The translations under genes were made by a program, and so were the position numbers. Positions 17,340 to 25,192 of a stretch of DNA of 59,943 bases are shown piece after piece. The notes beneath the pieces are model-generated. The model was not told the origin of the DNA. It did not search any database and was given only the letters and a program-made list of their open reading frames with translations. Every line of letters starts with the position of its first letter. Within the stretch, counting starts at the first letter, position 1. The stretch is from Bradyrhizobium neotropicale (GTDB lineage Bacteria > Pseudomonadota > Alphaproteobacteria > Rhizobiales > Xanthobacteraceae), in assembly GCF_001641695.1 (NCBI RefSeq), contig NZ_LSEF01000028.1, positions 116,220-176,162 on the forward strand, given 5' to 3'.

Positions 17340-17705
17340 TCAGCGCGGCTGCGGGAGGAACCGACCATCCTGGCGAGCCGCGCCGAAATAAACGTCGATG
17401 CGGTGGACCTTGTCACTGGCGAAGGCGAAGAACTCAGTGTTGCGAAAGCTCCTGCCATCTGTTGCCAGACAGTGATAGGTCACGAAGGCCTCATCCCCGG
17501 CGACGAAGATGCGCTCGATGTCGTGGCGGGCGATCCAGCCGGTATCGCGCCAGCAACGTTCGAAATAGGCCTCCTTGTCGAGGTCGTCGTCGAAGGGGCT
17601 GGTGAAGCGGAAGTCATCGGCCAGCGCGTCGCTGACCAGTTGCCGGTCATTGGCAAGATAGGCGGCGAACAGGTTTCGAATCAGGCGCTCGCGGTCGTCA
17701 GGCAT
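17340..17705 (-). CDS. SnoaL/NTF2-like protein
   Basis: 121 aa from ATG 17705, with GGGGAGA upstream. The alpha+beta-barrel pattern of SnoaL-like proteins is visible: LIRNLFAAYLANDRQLVSDALADDFRFTSP, AYFERCWRDTG, and VTYHCLATDGRSFRNTEFFAF with a terminal IDVYFGAA. Function unknown; members include ketosteroid isomerase-like and bleomycin-type enzymes. It lies just upstream of a DGPF gene on the same strand. Confidence 0.85.
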   Translation of the reverse strand: MPDDRERLIRNLFAAYLANDRQLVSDALADDFRFTSPFDDDLDKEAYFERCWRDTGWIARHDIERIFVAGDEAFVTYHCLATDGRSFRNTEFFAFASDKVHRIDVYFGAARQDGRFLPQPR

Positions 17706-17924
17706 GGTCACATCTCCCCGTTGGCTTCAATGGAAGACGAAGCAAGCACCGTCGTGCCGACACGGCGCGGTTCCAAGGGCACGTTGTCATGCCCGGCCGC
17801 CATTCCTCCATCGGCGCCGCACCGGGATCGATCGGTGAGACCTTTCTCGGCCGCTCGAAAGCGAAGTAAAAGGGGCCAGGCGCTCGCGCGCGACCAACCT
17901 TTCGGACACAGGACAGATCAAGAG

Positions 17925-18713
17925 ATGCCGCAGGCCCCGCAAAAAGTCGCCCTCGTCACCGGAGCCGCACGCGGCATCGGGCTTGCGGCCGCCAAGAAGT
18001 TCCTCGCCGAGGGCTGGCGCGTGGCGCTGCTCGACATCGAGGGCGAATTGCTCGGCCGCGCGGTGGCCGAGATCGGTCAGGGCGAAACCACACTGGCGCT
18101 GACTTGCGACGTCTCCGACGCGATTGCGGTCGGTGCGGCAATGAAGACCATCGAGCAGCGCCTTGGCCGTCTCGATGCGCTCGTCAACAATGCCGGGATC
18201 GCGGTGTTCGCGCCGCTGATGGAGACGTCTGATGCCGACTGGAGCCGTGTGCTCGAGGTCAACCTCACCGGGCCCTTCCTTTGCACCAAGGCGGCGGTGC
18301 CCATGATGCGCGAGGCGAGCGGCGGCGCCATCGTCAACATCACCTCCATCTCGGCCGTGCGCGCCTCGACGCTGCGCTCGGCCTACGGCACCAGCAAGGC
18401 CGGGCTCGCGCATTTGACGAAGCAGCTCGCGGTCGAGCTCGCCTCCCTCAACATCCGCGTCAACGCGGTGGCGCCGGGGCCGGTCGAGACCGCGATGGCC
18501 AAGCAGGTGCACACGCCGGAGATCCGCGCCGACTACCACGACGCCATCCCGCTCAACCGCTACGGCCTGGAGGAGGAACTTGCGGAAGCGATCTTCTTCC
18601 TGTGCTCGGACCGCGCAAGCTACATCACCGGCCAAATTTTGGCCGTTGATGGCGGCTTCGATGCGGCTGGCATCGGTCTGCCGACGCTGCGCGGCCAGCG
18701 CCGCAACGGATGA
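17925..18713 (+). CDS. SDR-family NAD(P)-dependent oxidoreductase
   Basis: 262 aa from ATG 17925. Classical SDR: cofactor motif TGAARGIG (about 12-19), CDVSD, NNAG (about 89-92), catalytic Ser in ITSISAVRAS and YGTSK (Tyr/Lys), then PGPVETAM and a C-terminal ITGQILAVDGGF. It resembles 3-oxoacyl-ACP reductase/glucose-dehydrogenase-type members, but the substrate cannot be named. It is divergent from the SnoaL gene. Confidence 0.92.
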   Translation: MPQAPQKVALVTGAARGIGLAAAKKFLAEGWRVALLDIEGELLGRAVAEIGQGETTLALTCDVSDAIAVGAAMKTIEQRLGRLDALVNNAGIAVFAPLMETSDADWSRVLEVNLTGPFLCTKAAVPMMREASGGAIVNITSISAVRASTLRSAYGTSKAGLAHLTKQLAVELASLNIRVNAVAPGPVETAMAKQVHTPEIRADYHDAIPLNRYGLEEELAEAIFFLCSDRASYITGQILAVDGGFDAAGIGLPTLRGQRRNG

Positions 18714-18722
18714 GAATTGTAG

Positions 18723-18827
18723 GGTGGGTTAGCGCAGCGTAACCCACCACGTCCGGCGCCGCGGCTATGAAAGTGGTGGGTTAGGCCTAGCGGACTGCGC
18801 TTTGTGCAGCCGCAGGGCTAACCCACC
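18723..18827. repeat. Two GGTGGGTTA...TAACCCACC palindromes in tandem
   Basis: First hairpin 18723-18748 (9-bp arms, 8-nt loop). Second 18775-18827 (10-bp arms, GGTGGGTTAG / CTAACCCACC). The same arms occur at 2977-3002. They lie after the SDR stop and just before the next gene. Confidence 0.75.
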
Positions 18828-18854
18828 CTCCGAATCGAGCTCTGGGAGAGCAGC

Positions 18855-19292
18855 ATGCGACGCGTCGTCTTTGTCAAAGCCTTGATGTGGTCGCTCGCCC
18901 TGCTCGCGGCCGCGCCCGCCTCGGCCGAAATCCGCATCATGCAGAGTCCGGGCGGACAGGTTGGACCGTTCCTCGACCTGTTCGAGAAGGTGCGCGAGAG
19001 CGGCGACCGCGTGGTGATCGACGGCCCCTGCCTGTCGGCCTGCACGCTGGTGCTGAGCATCGTGCCGGGCGAGCGCATCTGCGTTACGAAGCGCGCGGTG
19101 CTCGGCTTTCATGCCGCGCGTTCGGTAGACCGGAGCGGGCGTTTCTATGCCGAGCCGGAAGCGTCGGAAGCCGTGCTGCAGGCCTATCCAGGCCCGGTGC
19201 GCAACTGGATCAGCCGCCATGGTGGACTGAGCTCGCGACTGCTGCTGTTGAAAGGGCGCGAACTCGCCGCAATCTATCCGCGCTGTCGATAG
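18855..19292 (+). CDS. Periplasmic ClpP/crotonase-like protein, unknown
   Basis: 145 aa from ATG 18855, with GGGAGAG upstream. A signal peptide (VKALMWSLALLAAAPASA) precedes a domain with the pattern VVIDGPCLSACTLVLSIVPG, where GPCLSACT resembles the serine nucleophile turn of ClpP-like/SppA-like proteins, followed by GFHAARSVDRSG. This layout is shared with COG3904-type predicted periplasmic proteins. Catalytic activity is not demonstrable. It stands alone after a palindromic repeat pair. Confidence 0.75.
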   Translation: MRRVVFVKALMWSLALLAAAPASAEIRIMQSPGGQVGPFLDLFEKVRESGDRVVIDGPCLSACTLVLSIVPGERICVTKRAVLGFHAARSVDRSGRFYAEPEASEAVLQAYPGPVRNWISRHGGLSSRLLLLKGRELAAIYPRCR

Positions 19293-19466
19293 CGTTTTTC
19301 GCAATCAGCTATCCGCGCCGCGGAAGATGATTAGTCGGAACCGACGCACACAATTTGCGCGCATCACGCCGGACAAATGCGCTACAAGTGTGAACCGCGT
19401 CACACTAACGCCAACTTGGCTTGGCATACATGACGCCGCACGACACGGATGTCCGCGGAGATATTC

Positions 19467-19646
19467 ATGACCAGCATCAGCACCGACGGACATCCCGATG
19501 CGCAAGACCAGTCATCGCACTTACGAAAATGGAATGAGCAGGCCGTCACTGCTGCGTTGCTGATCACGAGCGCCGTCGCAACCCTTGGCTGGCTCTACGC
19601 GCTCGCAGAGGGAGCCTTGGCCGTCGTGAACTGGCTGCTCTCCTAG
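19467..19646 (+). CDS. Small single-span membrane protein
   Basis: 59 aa from ATG 19467, chosen because GGAG lies 6 nt upstream; an ATG at 19449 lacks one. A hydrophilic N-terminus is followed by one membrane helix (AVTAALLITSAVATLGWLYALA) and a short tail. Its stop overlaps the stop of a convergent micro-gene on the other strand. Unknown function. Confidence 0.55.
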   Translation: MTSISTDGHPDAQDQSSHLRKWNEQAVTAALLITSAVATLGWLYALAEGALAVVNWLLS

Positions 19647-19735
19647 AAGAGAGTCTGAATCATCGGAGCCAGCTTCATGCTGGCGCAGATGAGCATCCCC
19701 CACAGGGCAAAGTTGATTTGTAGCGCCGCTGCCAT
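19643..19735 (-). CDS. Micro-protein of 30 residues, hydrophobic
   Basis: ATG at 19735 with a strong purine-rich site (GAGAGGGGAGCG) upstream. It encodes a 30-aa peptide that begins MAAALQINFALWGMLICASM, predicted to be one membrane-inserted helix, and ends with TAG at 19643. The two convergent stops share the CTAG at 19643-19646. Coding is inferred from the ribosome site and the helix pattern only. Confidence 0.45.
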   Translation of the reverse strand: MAAALQINFALWGMLICASMKLAPMIQTLF

Positions 19736-20020
19736 CGGTCGCTCCCCTCTCAAGTGACGTCCACCCCAGTTTTTAAATCTTATGAGACAAGGCTATCGAT
19801 TCTGACGCGAAGTTCACAGCCTAATATTGCGCCAATTGTTGTGCGATGCAGTCCGCTTCATTCCGCGAAAGCTCACGCGCGCTCCTGCACAATGAGGCGA
19901 AAGCAAGAGTCATATTCGGCCGTGCCGGCGACGTCGTTTCCCTTAGGTCTGATTTAACAATCGCGATGCGAAGGCTGCCACGCGGATGTTGCGTGGTGCG
20001 TACCGCACAACAGGTCCGGC

Positions 20021-20374
20021 ATGACTCGATACATCGTCATCTTGCTCAGTTTTTGCGCCGCGCTCACTGGGTGCGCAAATGCACCGGCCTCGGAGCGTCG
20101 CCCGATCGCATGGGACGGACTCGGTCGGGACCCGAACCGCACGGCTGTCACAAAGCATCGCAATGCGGATCGTGCTCCGGCGGAGAACGACACCAACCCG
20201 AATCAGGAACGTGAGAGAGTGCTGGGCACGCTGCGCCCGTATTCCGAGGCGTGGTGGGCGGTGCACGACGAGATCGAGGCCGAGAACGACAGGCAGCTCG
20301 GATCGAAGCTCGTGATCTGTCCGCGCTGTGTTCCACCGGCGCCGCAAGAGGATGTCACCGGATCGATCCGCTGA
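20021..20374 (+). CDS. Putative lipoprotein, unknown
   Basis: 117 aa. The N-terminus MTRYIVILLSFCAALTGCAN has a lipobox (LTGC), so it is probably lipidated at Cys18 and anchored to a membrane facing the periplasm. The mature part is charged (many Arg, Asp, Glu) with RPYSEAWWAVHDEIEAENDR and a C-terminal CPRCVPP that could bind metal or form a disulfide. No domain is recognised. It ends before a strong bidirectional hairpin. Confidence 0.7.
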   Translation: MTRYIVILLSFCAALTGCANAPASERRPIAWDGLGRDPNRTAVTKHRNADRAPAENDTNPNQERERVLGTLRPYSEAWWAVHDEIEAENDRQLGSKLVICPRCVPPAPQEDVTGSIR

Positions 20375-20414
20375 AGCAGCGCGCGGTCCCGGCGGCGGTG
20401 AGGACTGCTTCTGC

Positions 20415-20443
20415 GCCCTCTCGCGCCAACAGCGCGAGAGGGC
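20415..20443. terminator. Strong stem-loop between convergent genes
   Basis: Perfect 12-bp GC-rich stem with a 5-nt loop (CAACA), between the lipoprotein stop (20374) and the convergent VOC-protein stop (20483). There is no T-run, so it could act as a bidirectional mRNA end or stabiliser. Confidence 0.65.
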
Positions 20444-20482
20444 ATTGGTGTCATCGCGCCATCGACGCGATCGAATCTGCGC

Positions 20483-20896
20483 TCACATCCCTTCGGCGGG
20501 GCAGTTTACCATCCAGGGGATGCCGAAGCGATCGACGCACATGCCAAAGCCCTTGGCCCAGAACGTCTTGCTGAAGGGCATGGTGACGGTGCCGCCGTCG
20601 GCGAGCGCATTGAACTTGCGCTCGGCTTCCGCGGGATCGGTCAGCGTGAGCGAGATCGAAAAGCCCTGCGGCTTCTGCACATGCTCGGGCGGCGCGTCGG
20701 AGGCCATCAACACGCTGCCGTCGGGCAGCGACATCCGCGCGTGCATGATGGTCTTCTCGCGGCCGGGTGTGGCGGGCATGTCCGCCGGCGCCTCGGAGGC
20801 GCGCAGCATCGCCTCGATCTTTCCACCCAGCGCCTTGGCGTAAAAGTTGAAAGCCGCTTCGCAGGTGTCCTGATAGAACAGATAGGGATTGAGCAT
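20483..20896 (-). CDS. VOC-family (PhnB-type) protein
   Basis: 137 aa. PhnB/glyoxalase-like pattern: NPYLFYQDTCEAAFNFYAKALGG at the N-terminus, HARMSLPDGSVLMASDAPP in the middle, FSISLTLTDPAEAERKFNAL, and the C-terminal WAKGFGMCVDRFGIPWMVNC. The VOC fold binds a metal at His/Glu positions, but the substrate is unknown. Proteins of this group are often controlled by ECF42-type sigma factors, and one lies 0.7 kb upstream on the same strand. Confidence 0.9.
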   Translation of the reverse strand: MLNPYLFYQDTCEAAFNFYAKALGGKIEAMLRASEAPADMPATPGREKTIMHARMSLPDGSVLMASDAPPEHVQKPQGFSISLTLTDPAEAERKFNALADGGTVTMPFSKTFWAKGFGMCVDRFGIPWMVNCPAEGM

Positions 20897-20932
20897 CGTT
20901 TCTCTCCTCTTGGTTTCCTTGGGCAGTGAGCG

Positions 20933-21469
20933 TCACTTCTCGGTGAGCTTCTTCAGGCTGGCGAGGCCGGCCTCGAAATCCTTGCCGATCATGCTGTCCA
21001 CGTTGACGAAGACCTGCATGATCTTCGACATGAACGGGGCCGGACCGTACATCGCCCATGTGACCAGTGTGGCATCACCTTGCGGCACAAAGGTGAACTC
21101 CGCGGTGTTGTGACCTTCGAACGGCCGCTCGAAATCGAGCTTGATGCGGACCTTCGACGGCACGTCCGCCTCGAGGATCTCCATGTGGCCGGCGCCGACA
21201 TTGTTGTTGCCGTCCCAGGCATAGGTCGCGCCCTTGCCCTGCGCGGTTCCGCCAAAAGTGCGCTTCATCGCGGGATCGCGGCCCTCATAGGGCGACCAGC
21301 CGGTCCAGCGGTGGAAATCTGCAACCAGCGGATAGATCGCCTCGGCCGGCGCCTTCACGGCGAGACGGCGCTCGACGCGGAACGTGTCGGGCTTAGTGAG
21401 CGCGAGGGCGAGGACGGCGGCGAGACCGACCGCGATCACGACGGCGAAAATGGCAACAGCTTTCAGCAT
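20933..21469 (-). CDS. SRPBCC-family protein with N-terminal membrane anchor
   Basis: 178 aa. An N-terminal hydrophobic helix (MLKAVAIFAVVIAVGLAAVLALAL) is followed by a START/Bet v1-type domain: FRVERRLAVKAPAEAIYPLVADFHRWTGWSPYEGRDPAMKRTFGG, then TLVTWAMYGPAPFMSKIMQVF with a terminal FEAGLASLKKL. Probably binds a hydrophobic ligand. Next gene on the strand is the VOC protein (36 bp away), so they probably form an operon with the sigma factor upstream. Confidence 0.88.
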   Translation of the reverse strand: MLKAVAIFAVVIAVGLAAVLALALTKPDTFRVERRLAVKAPAEAIYPLVADFHRWTGWSPYEGRDPAMKRTFGGTAQGKGATYAWDGNNNVGAGHMEILEADVPSKVRIKLDFERPFEGHNTAEFTFVPQGDATLVTWAMYGPAPFMSKIMQVFVNVDSMIGKDFEAGLASLKKLTEK

Positions 21470-21581
21470 GAATGGCTCCGTGGGTTATGGGCTAAGGACG
21501 AACGGGGAAGGATGGGATCGACAGCGTGGAACAGAACTTTTTCGGCAGGCTACCCGCCCCCGCGTCAAAGGCAGAGCGTGG

Positions 21582-21604
21582 ATGGCCGGGACAAGCCCGG
21601 CCAT
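21582..21604. repeat. ATGGCCGGG / CCCGGCCAT palindrome
   Basis: Perfect 9-bp stem with a 5-nt loop (ACAAG) between the sigma factor stop (21628) and the SRPBCC gene. A short intergenic element of a type common in Bradyrhizobium; it may serve as a transcript end. Confidence 0.6.
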
Positions 21605-21627
21605 GACGGTGTGGAGGCGAGCCTGCC

Positions 21628-22926
21628 CTAATTCGCCTTCGCGCCTTGCCTGGAACTTCCGTTCCCCTTCGGCCGGCTGTCCCTGATCAGGCGATCGAGA
21701 TGCATGCGGATGTGGGCGGCTTCCGCCGAGGTGTTGGCGAGCGCGATGGCGCGGTCGAAGGCGACGCGGGCCTCGTCGTTGCGGCCGAGCTGCATCAGGA
21801 AGGCGCCGCGCACGCCGTAGAAATGGAAATAATTGGCAAGCTTGGGTGCCAGCGGCTCGATCAGGTCGAGCGCAGCTTGCGCCCCGCGCACCTTCGAGAC
21901 AGCAACCGCGCGGTTGAGCGTCACCACCGGTGAAGGCTGCACCAGCTCGAGCGCGCCATAGAGCAGGTCGATCTGCGTCCAGTCGGTCTCCTCCGGCGTC
22001 GAAGCGCGCGCATGCAGCGCCGCGATCGCCGCCTGGATCTGATAGGGGCCGCTGCGATGGTGACGCATCGCCTTGTCGATCAGCGCCAGGCCCTCGGCGA
22101 TCATGGTGCCGTTCCACAACGAGCGATCCTGATCTTCCAACAGGATCAGCGAACCGTCCTTGGCAAAGCGCGCGGCGCTGCGCGCATGCTGCAACAAGAT
22201 GAGTGCCGTAAGTCCCATGATCTCCGGCTCGCTCTGGAACAGCCGCAATAGCAGCCGCGCCAGCCGGATCGCCTCCTCGCAGAGCGGCTTCCTGATCTCG
22301 GCGGTATCGCCGCTCGCCGAATAGCCCTCGTTGAAGATCAGGTAGATCATCGCCGCGACGCCGGCGAGGCGCTCCGAACGCTCGACCGCACCGGGCGCTT
22401 CGAAGGGCGCGCCGGCCTCGGCGATCTTGGCCTTGGCACGGGTGATGCGCTGCTCCATCGCCGCTTCCGAGACCAGGAAGGCGCGCGCGATCTGCTTGAC
22501 GGTGAGGCCGGAGACGATGCGCAAGGCGAGCGCGATCTGCTGCGTCGCCGGCAGTTGCGGATGGCAGCAGATGAACATCAGCCGCAGGATGTCGTCGCGA
22601 TAATGCGAACCGTCGAGCCGCTCGGCAAGCTCACCTTCGGCGTCGCCGAGATCGGAGATCGCCTGATCGTCCTCGGGCAGCGGCTCCTGCTTGCGAGTGC
22701 GGCGCACCTCGTCGATCGCGACGTTGCGGCCGACCATGATCAGCCAGGCGGCGGGGTCGCGCGGCGGCCCGTTCTGCGGCCAGGTCTTCAACGCGCGCAG
22801 GCAGGCGTTCTGGAACGCCTCCTCCGCCATATCGAGATCGCGGAAATAGCGGAGCAGCGCACCCACCGCCTGCGGTCGCGCCGAGGTCAGCGCGGTCTCG
22901 ATCCAGGCGGCATCGGTGTCGCTCAC
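21628..22926 (-). CDS. ECF42-type RNA polymerase sigma factor with C-terminal TPR-like extension
   Basis: 432 aa. Sigma-2 region: ALLRYFRDLDMAEEAFQNAC and AAWLIMVGRNVAIDEVRRTRK. Sigma-4 region: LALRIVSGLTVKQIARAFLV and SEAAMEQRITRAKAKIAE. After about residue 200 comes a long helical extension (AGVAAMIYLIFNEGYSAS, then ALILLQHARSAARF, ending with EARVAFDRAIALANTSAEAAH, a TPR-like repeat). This architecture and its overlap with a DGPF gene are the ECF42 hallmark. No anti-sigma factor is adjacent; the extension may replace it. Confidence 0.93.
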   Translation of the reverse strand: MSDTDAAWIETALTSARPQAVGALLRYFRDLDMAEEAFQNACLRALKTWPQNGPPRDPAAWLIMVGRNVAIDEVRRTRKQEPLPEDDQAISDLGDAEGELAERLDGSHYRDDILRLMFICCHPQLPATQQIALALRIVSGLTVKQIARAFLVSEAAMEQRITRAKAKIAEAGAPFEAPGAVERSERLAGVAAMIYLIFNEGYSASGDTAEIRKPLCEEAIRLARLLLRLFQSEPEIMGLTALILLQHARSAARFAKDGSLILLEDQDRSLWNGTMIAEGLALIDKAMRHHRSGPYQIQAAIAALHARASTPEETDWTQIDLLYGALELVQPSPVVTLNRAVAVSKVRGAQAALDLIEPLAPKLANYFHFYGVRGAFLMQLGRNDEARVAFDRAIALANTSAEAAHIRMHLDRLIRDSRPKGNGSSRQGAKAN

Positions 22927-23291
22927 GTCAAATTCCCTCCGGGTCTGAACACGCCGACCGGACGCACCTCATACGCGCCGCCGGGATTGGCGGCCCCGAG
23001 CTCGCGCGCGACGTCGAGCGCGTCGTCGAGATTCTTGCAGTCGACGATGTAGAAGCCGAGCAACTGCTCCTTGGTTTCGGCATAGGGGCCGTCGAGCACC
23101 AGCGGCGGATCCTCTTTGCGCAGCGTCGCGGCCGCAGTGGTCGGCAACAGCCGCGCCACCGGCCCGAGCCGGCCTTGTTTGGTGAGCTTCTCCTGCACCA
23201 CGGCGAGCTTTTTCATCACGGCATCGTCCTGGTCCTTGCTCCAGGAGCCGACGAAATCCTCATCGTGATAGCAAAGGATGGCATAGAGCAT
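22923..23291 (-). CDS. YciI/DGPF-domain protein coupled to the ECF42 sigma factor
   Basis: 122 aa from ATG 23291 (AGGAAAG upstream; a longer frame lacks homology). It reads MLYAILCYHDEDFVGSWSKD and carries LVLDGPYAETKEQLLGFYIV, the DGPF-family motif with Tyr in place of Phe. Its stop overlaps the sigma-factor start by ATGA, so the two are translationally coupled. In the ECF42 group this protein is a conserved partner and may modulate the sigma factor, though how is not known. Confidence 0.92.
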   Translation of the reverse strand: MLYAILCYHDEDFVGSWSKDQDDAVMKKLAVVQEKLTKQGRLGPVARLLPTTAAATLRKEDPPLVLDGPYAETKEQLLGFYIVDCKNLDDALDVARELGAANPGGAYEVRPVGVFRPGGNLT

Positions 23292-23432
23292 GGGTGGCAC
23301 TTTCCTCGTCTCGTTTTGAAGACGAGCCAATATGCCCTGCCCCGACAGCGATGCGGAAATAATTTGCAAGAAAAGTCCGTCCGTTCGTGCCAAGGAGGGC
23401 CTTCAAAAGCGGAACCCGATGAGGCACCTGGA

Positions 23433-24398
23433 ATGACCAAAGGCACACTGGCCGTCCTGATCAACAGCACCCAGCAGAACTGGCTGCCGGCGCGCTGGAA
23501 GACCCGGTTCGAGGCGGTCTGTGGCGGCCGCCGCGTGGTACTGCTGCCCGACGCCGGGCTCGATCCGGCCGAGGTGCACTATGCCGCGGTGTGGAAGCCG
23601 GCACCGGGCGAGCTCGCCGCATTTGTGAACCTGCGTGCGATCTTCAATCTGGGTGCCGGCGTCGATGCGCTGATGGCCGACCGCAGCTTGCCCGACGTAC
23701 CGCTGGTCCGCGTCGCCGTGCCCGACCTGACCAATCGCATGACCGAATATGTCGTGCTGCACGTGCTGATGCACCATCGCCAGGAGCTTTACTTGCGGCA
23801 GTCGCAGCGTGAGAAGAGCTGGGAGCCGAAATATCAGTGGCCGGCGAGCGCGGTCACGGTCGGCGTCATGGGGCTCGGCACGTTAGGTGCGGATGCGGCC
23901 GGGGTGCTGAGGCGGCTCGGCTTTCGCGTCGCAGGCTGGAGCCGCAGCCCGCGCGCGGTCGAGGGCGTCGAATGCTTTCACGGCACCGCGCAGATCGATG
24001 CGTTCCTGAATGCGACCGACATTTTGGTGTGCCTCCTGCCGCTGACGCCGGACACTCAAGGCATCCTCAATCGCGACGTCTTTACAAAGCTCAACCGGAA
24101 GAGCCCGCTCGGCGCGCCGGTGCTGATCAACGCCGGCCGCGGCGGCCTGCAGAACGAGGCCGACATTCTCTCCTGCCTCGACGACGGCACCCTTGGCGCC
24201 GTCTCGCTCGACGTGTTCGTGCAGGAGCCGCTGCCGCAGGACAGCCGCCTCTGGACCCATCCGAAGGTGGTGCTGACTCCGCACAACGCGGCCGACACCG
24301 ACGCCGAGGCGATCTCGGCCTATGTCGCCGAGCAGATCGCCCGGTTCGAGGCCGGCAGCGCGCTGGAGAATGTGGTGGATCGGGCCAGGGGGTATTAG
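23433..24398 (+). CDS. GhrA-like D-2-hydroxyacid dehydrogenase
   Basis: 321 aa from ATG 23433. NAD(P)-dependent reduction of glyoxylate/hydroxypyruvate-type 2-oxoacids is the family role. Evidence: IFNLGAGVDALM, Rossmann VGVMGLGTLGADAAGVLRRLG, ILVCLLPLTPDTQGILN, LINAGRGGLQNEADIL with the catalytic Arg, EPLPQDSRLW, and HNAADTDA with the catalytic His. The closest recognisable relative is glyoxylate/hydroxypyruvate reductase A. It stands alone and is divergent from the DGPF/sigma pair. Confidence 0.9.
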   Translation: MTKGTLAVLINSTQQNWLPARWKTRFEAVCGGRRVVLLPDAGLDPAEVHYAAVWKPAPGELAAFVNLRAIFNLGAGVDALMADRSLPDVPLVRVAVPDLTNRMTEYVVLHVLMHHRQELYLRQSQREKSWEPKYQWPASAVTVGVMGLGTLGADAAGVLRRLGFRVAGWSRSPRAVEGVECFHGTAQIDAFLNATDILVCLLPLTPDTQGILNRDVFTKLNRKSPLGAPVLINAGRGGLQNEADILSCLDDGTLGAVSLDVFVQEPLPQDSRLWTHPKVVLTPHNAADTDAEAISAYVAEQIARFEAGSALENVVDRARGY

Positions 24399-24441
24399 GC
24401 GCTCGCTTGCGCCACACACTCACTGTCGTCCCGGCGACGGC

Positions 24442-25089
24442 CTAACGTTTGGCTCCCACCATCACATCGATCGCGCCCGACACGATCGCTTCCAGCTCCT
24501 TGCGCGGCACGCGGGCACGGGAGCGGATGGCGATGGTGTGCACGGTCGCGGAGGCGAGCTGCGCCAGCACGGCGGGATCGGCCGTCTCCGGTAACTCGCC
24601 CTTCTCTTTCGCCCTGCGGAAGCAATTGGCAAAGGCCTTGTCGAGCTCGGTGAGCCCATCGAGCACCATGGCGCGAATCTCGGGATCGCCGACGGCTTCG
24701 GAAGCCGCGGTCACCACCGTGAAGCAGCCGCGCGGACCGGTGTCGCCGGAGAGATAGATGTTCAGCGCCGAGGCGAAGATGCGCTCCAGCCGCTGGCGCA
24801 GTGGCATCTCCTCGCGAAAGATCGCGACCATCGATGCGCGCGCCTCCTCGCGGTAGCGCTGATAGCTCTTGATGTAGAGCTCGCGCTTGTCGCCGAAGGC
24901 ACCGTAGAGGCTCGGCCGGTTCATGCCAGTCGCTTCGCTGAGATCGTCGAGCGAGGTCGCCGCAAAACCCTGCTTGCGGAACAGATCGAGCGCCTTGCCG
25001 AGCGCGACATCGGGCTCGTAGGCGCGCGGGCGGCCGCGGCGTTTCGGTTGCTCGGGGGCCGCGGGCGGCCCTTTCGATTTTTGTACCAT
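24442..25089 (-). CDS. TetR-family regulator, divergent from GST
   Basis: 215 aa. A basic N-terminus (RRGRPRAYEPDVALGKALDLF) precedes the HTH (FAATSLDDLSEATGMNRPSLYGAFGDKRELY), then a C-terminal dimerisation domain with GPRGCFTVVTAASEA. The GRPR and GMNRPSLYGAFGDK motifs place it in the AcrR/BetI-like group. A long inverted repeat overlaps its start codon and the spacer to the GST gene, which it probably controls. Confidence 0.92.
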   Translation of the reverse strand: MVQKSKGPPAAPEQPKRRGRPRAYEPDVALGKALDLFRKQGFAATSLDDLSEATGMNRPSLYGAFGDKRELYIKSYQRYREEARASMVAIFREEMPLRQRLERIFASALNIYLSGDTGPRGCFTVVTAASEAVGDPEIRAMVLDGLTELDKAFANCFRRAKEKGELPETADPAVLAQLASATVHTIAIRSRARVPRKELEAIVSGAIDVMVGAKR

Positions 25090-25142
25090 TTCGCAAGATA
25101 ATCCTTGACCTGTTTCATATTATGCAAGACAGTACAAAAATC
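25076..25142. promoter_or_regulatory. GATTTTTGTAC inverted repeat, putative TetR operator
   Basis: Perfect 11-bp inverted repeat: GATTTTTGTAC at 25076-25086 and GTACAAAAATC at 25132-25142. The flanking bases extend the similarity inward (GTAC-N9-GCA on each side). The left arm overlaps the TetR start codon; the right arm is 50 bp before the GST start. Confidence 0.7.
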
Positions 25143-25192
25143 AATCTGGCCAGATTGAGCGAAACTCGAGGAGTTGCCCAAGGAGGCTACAG

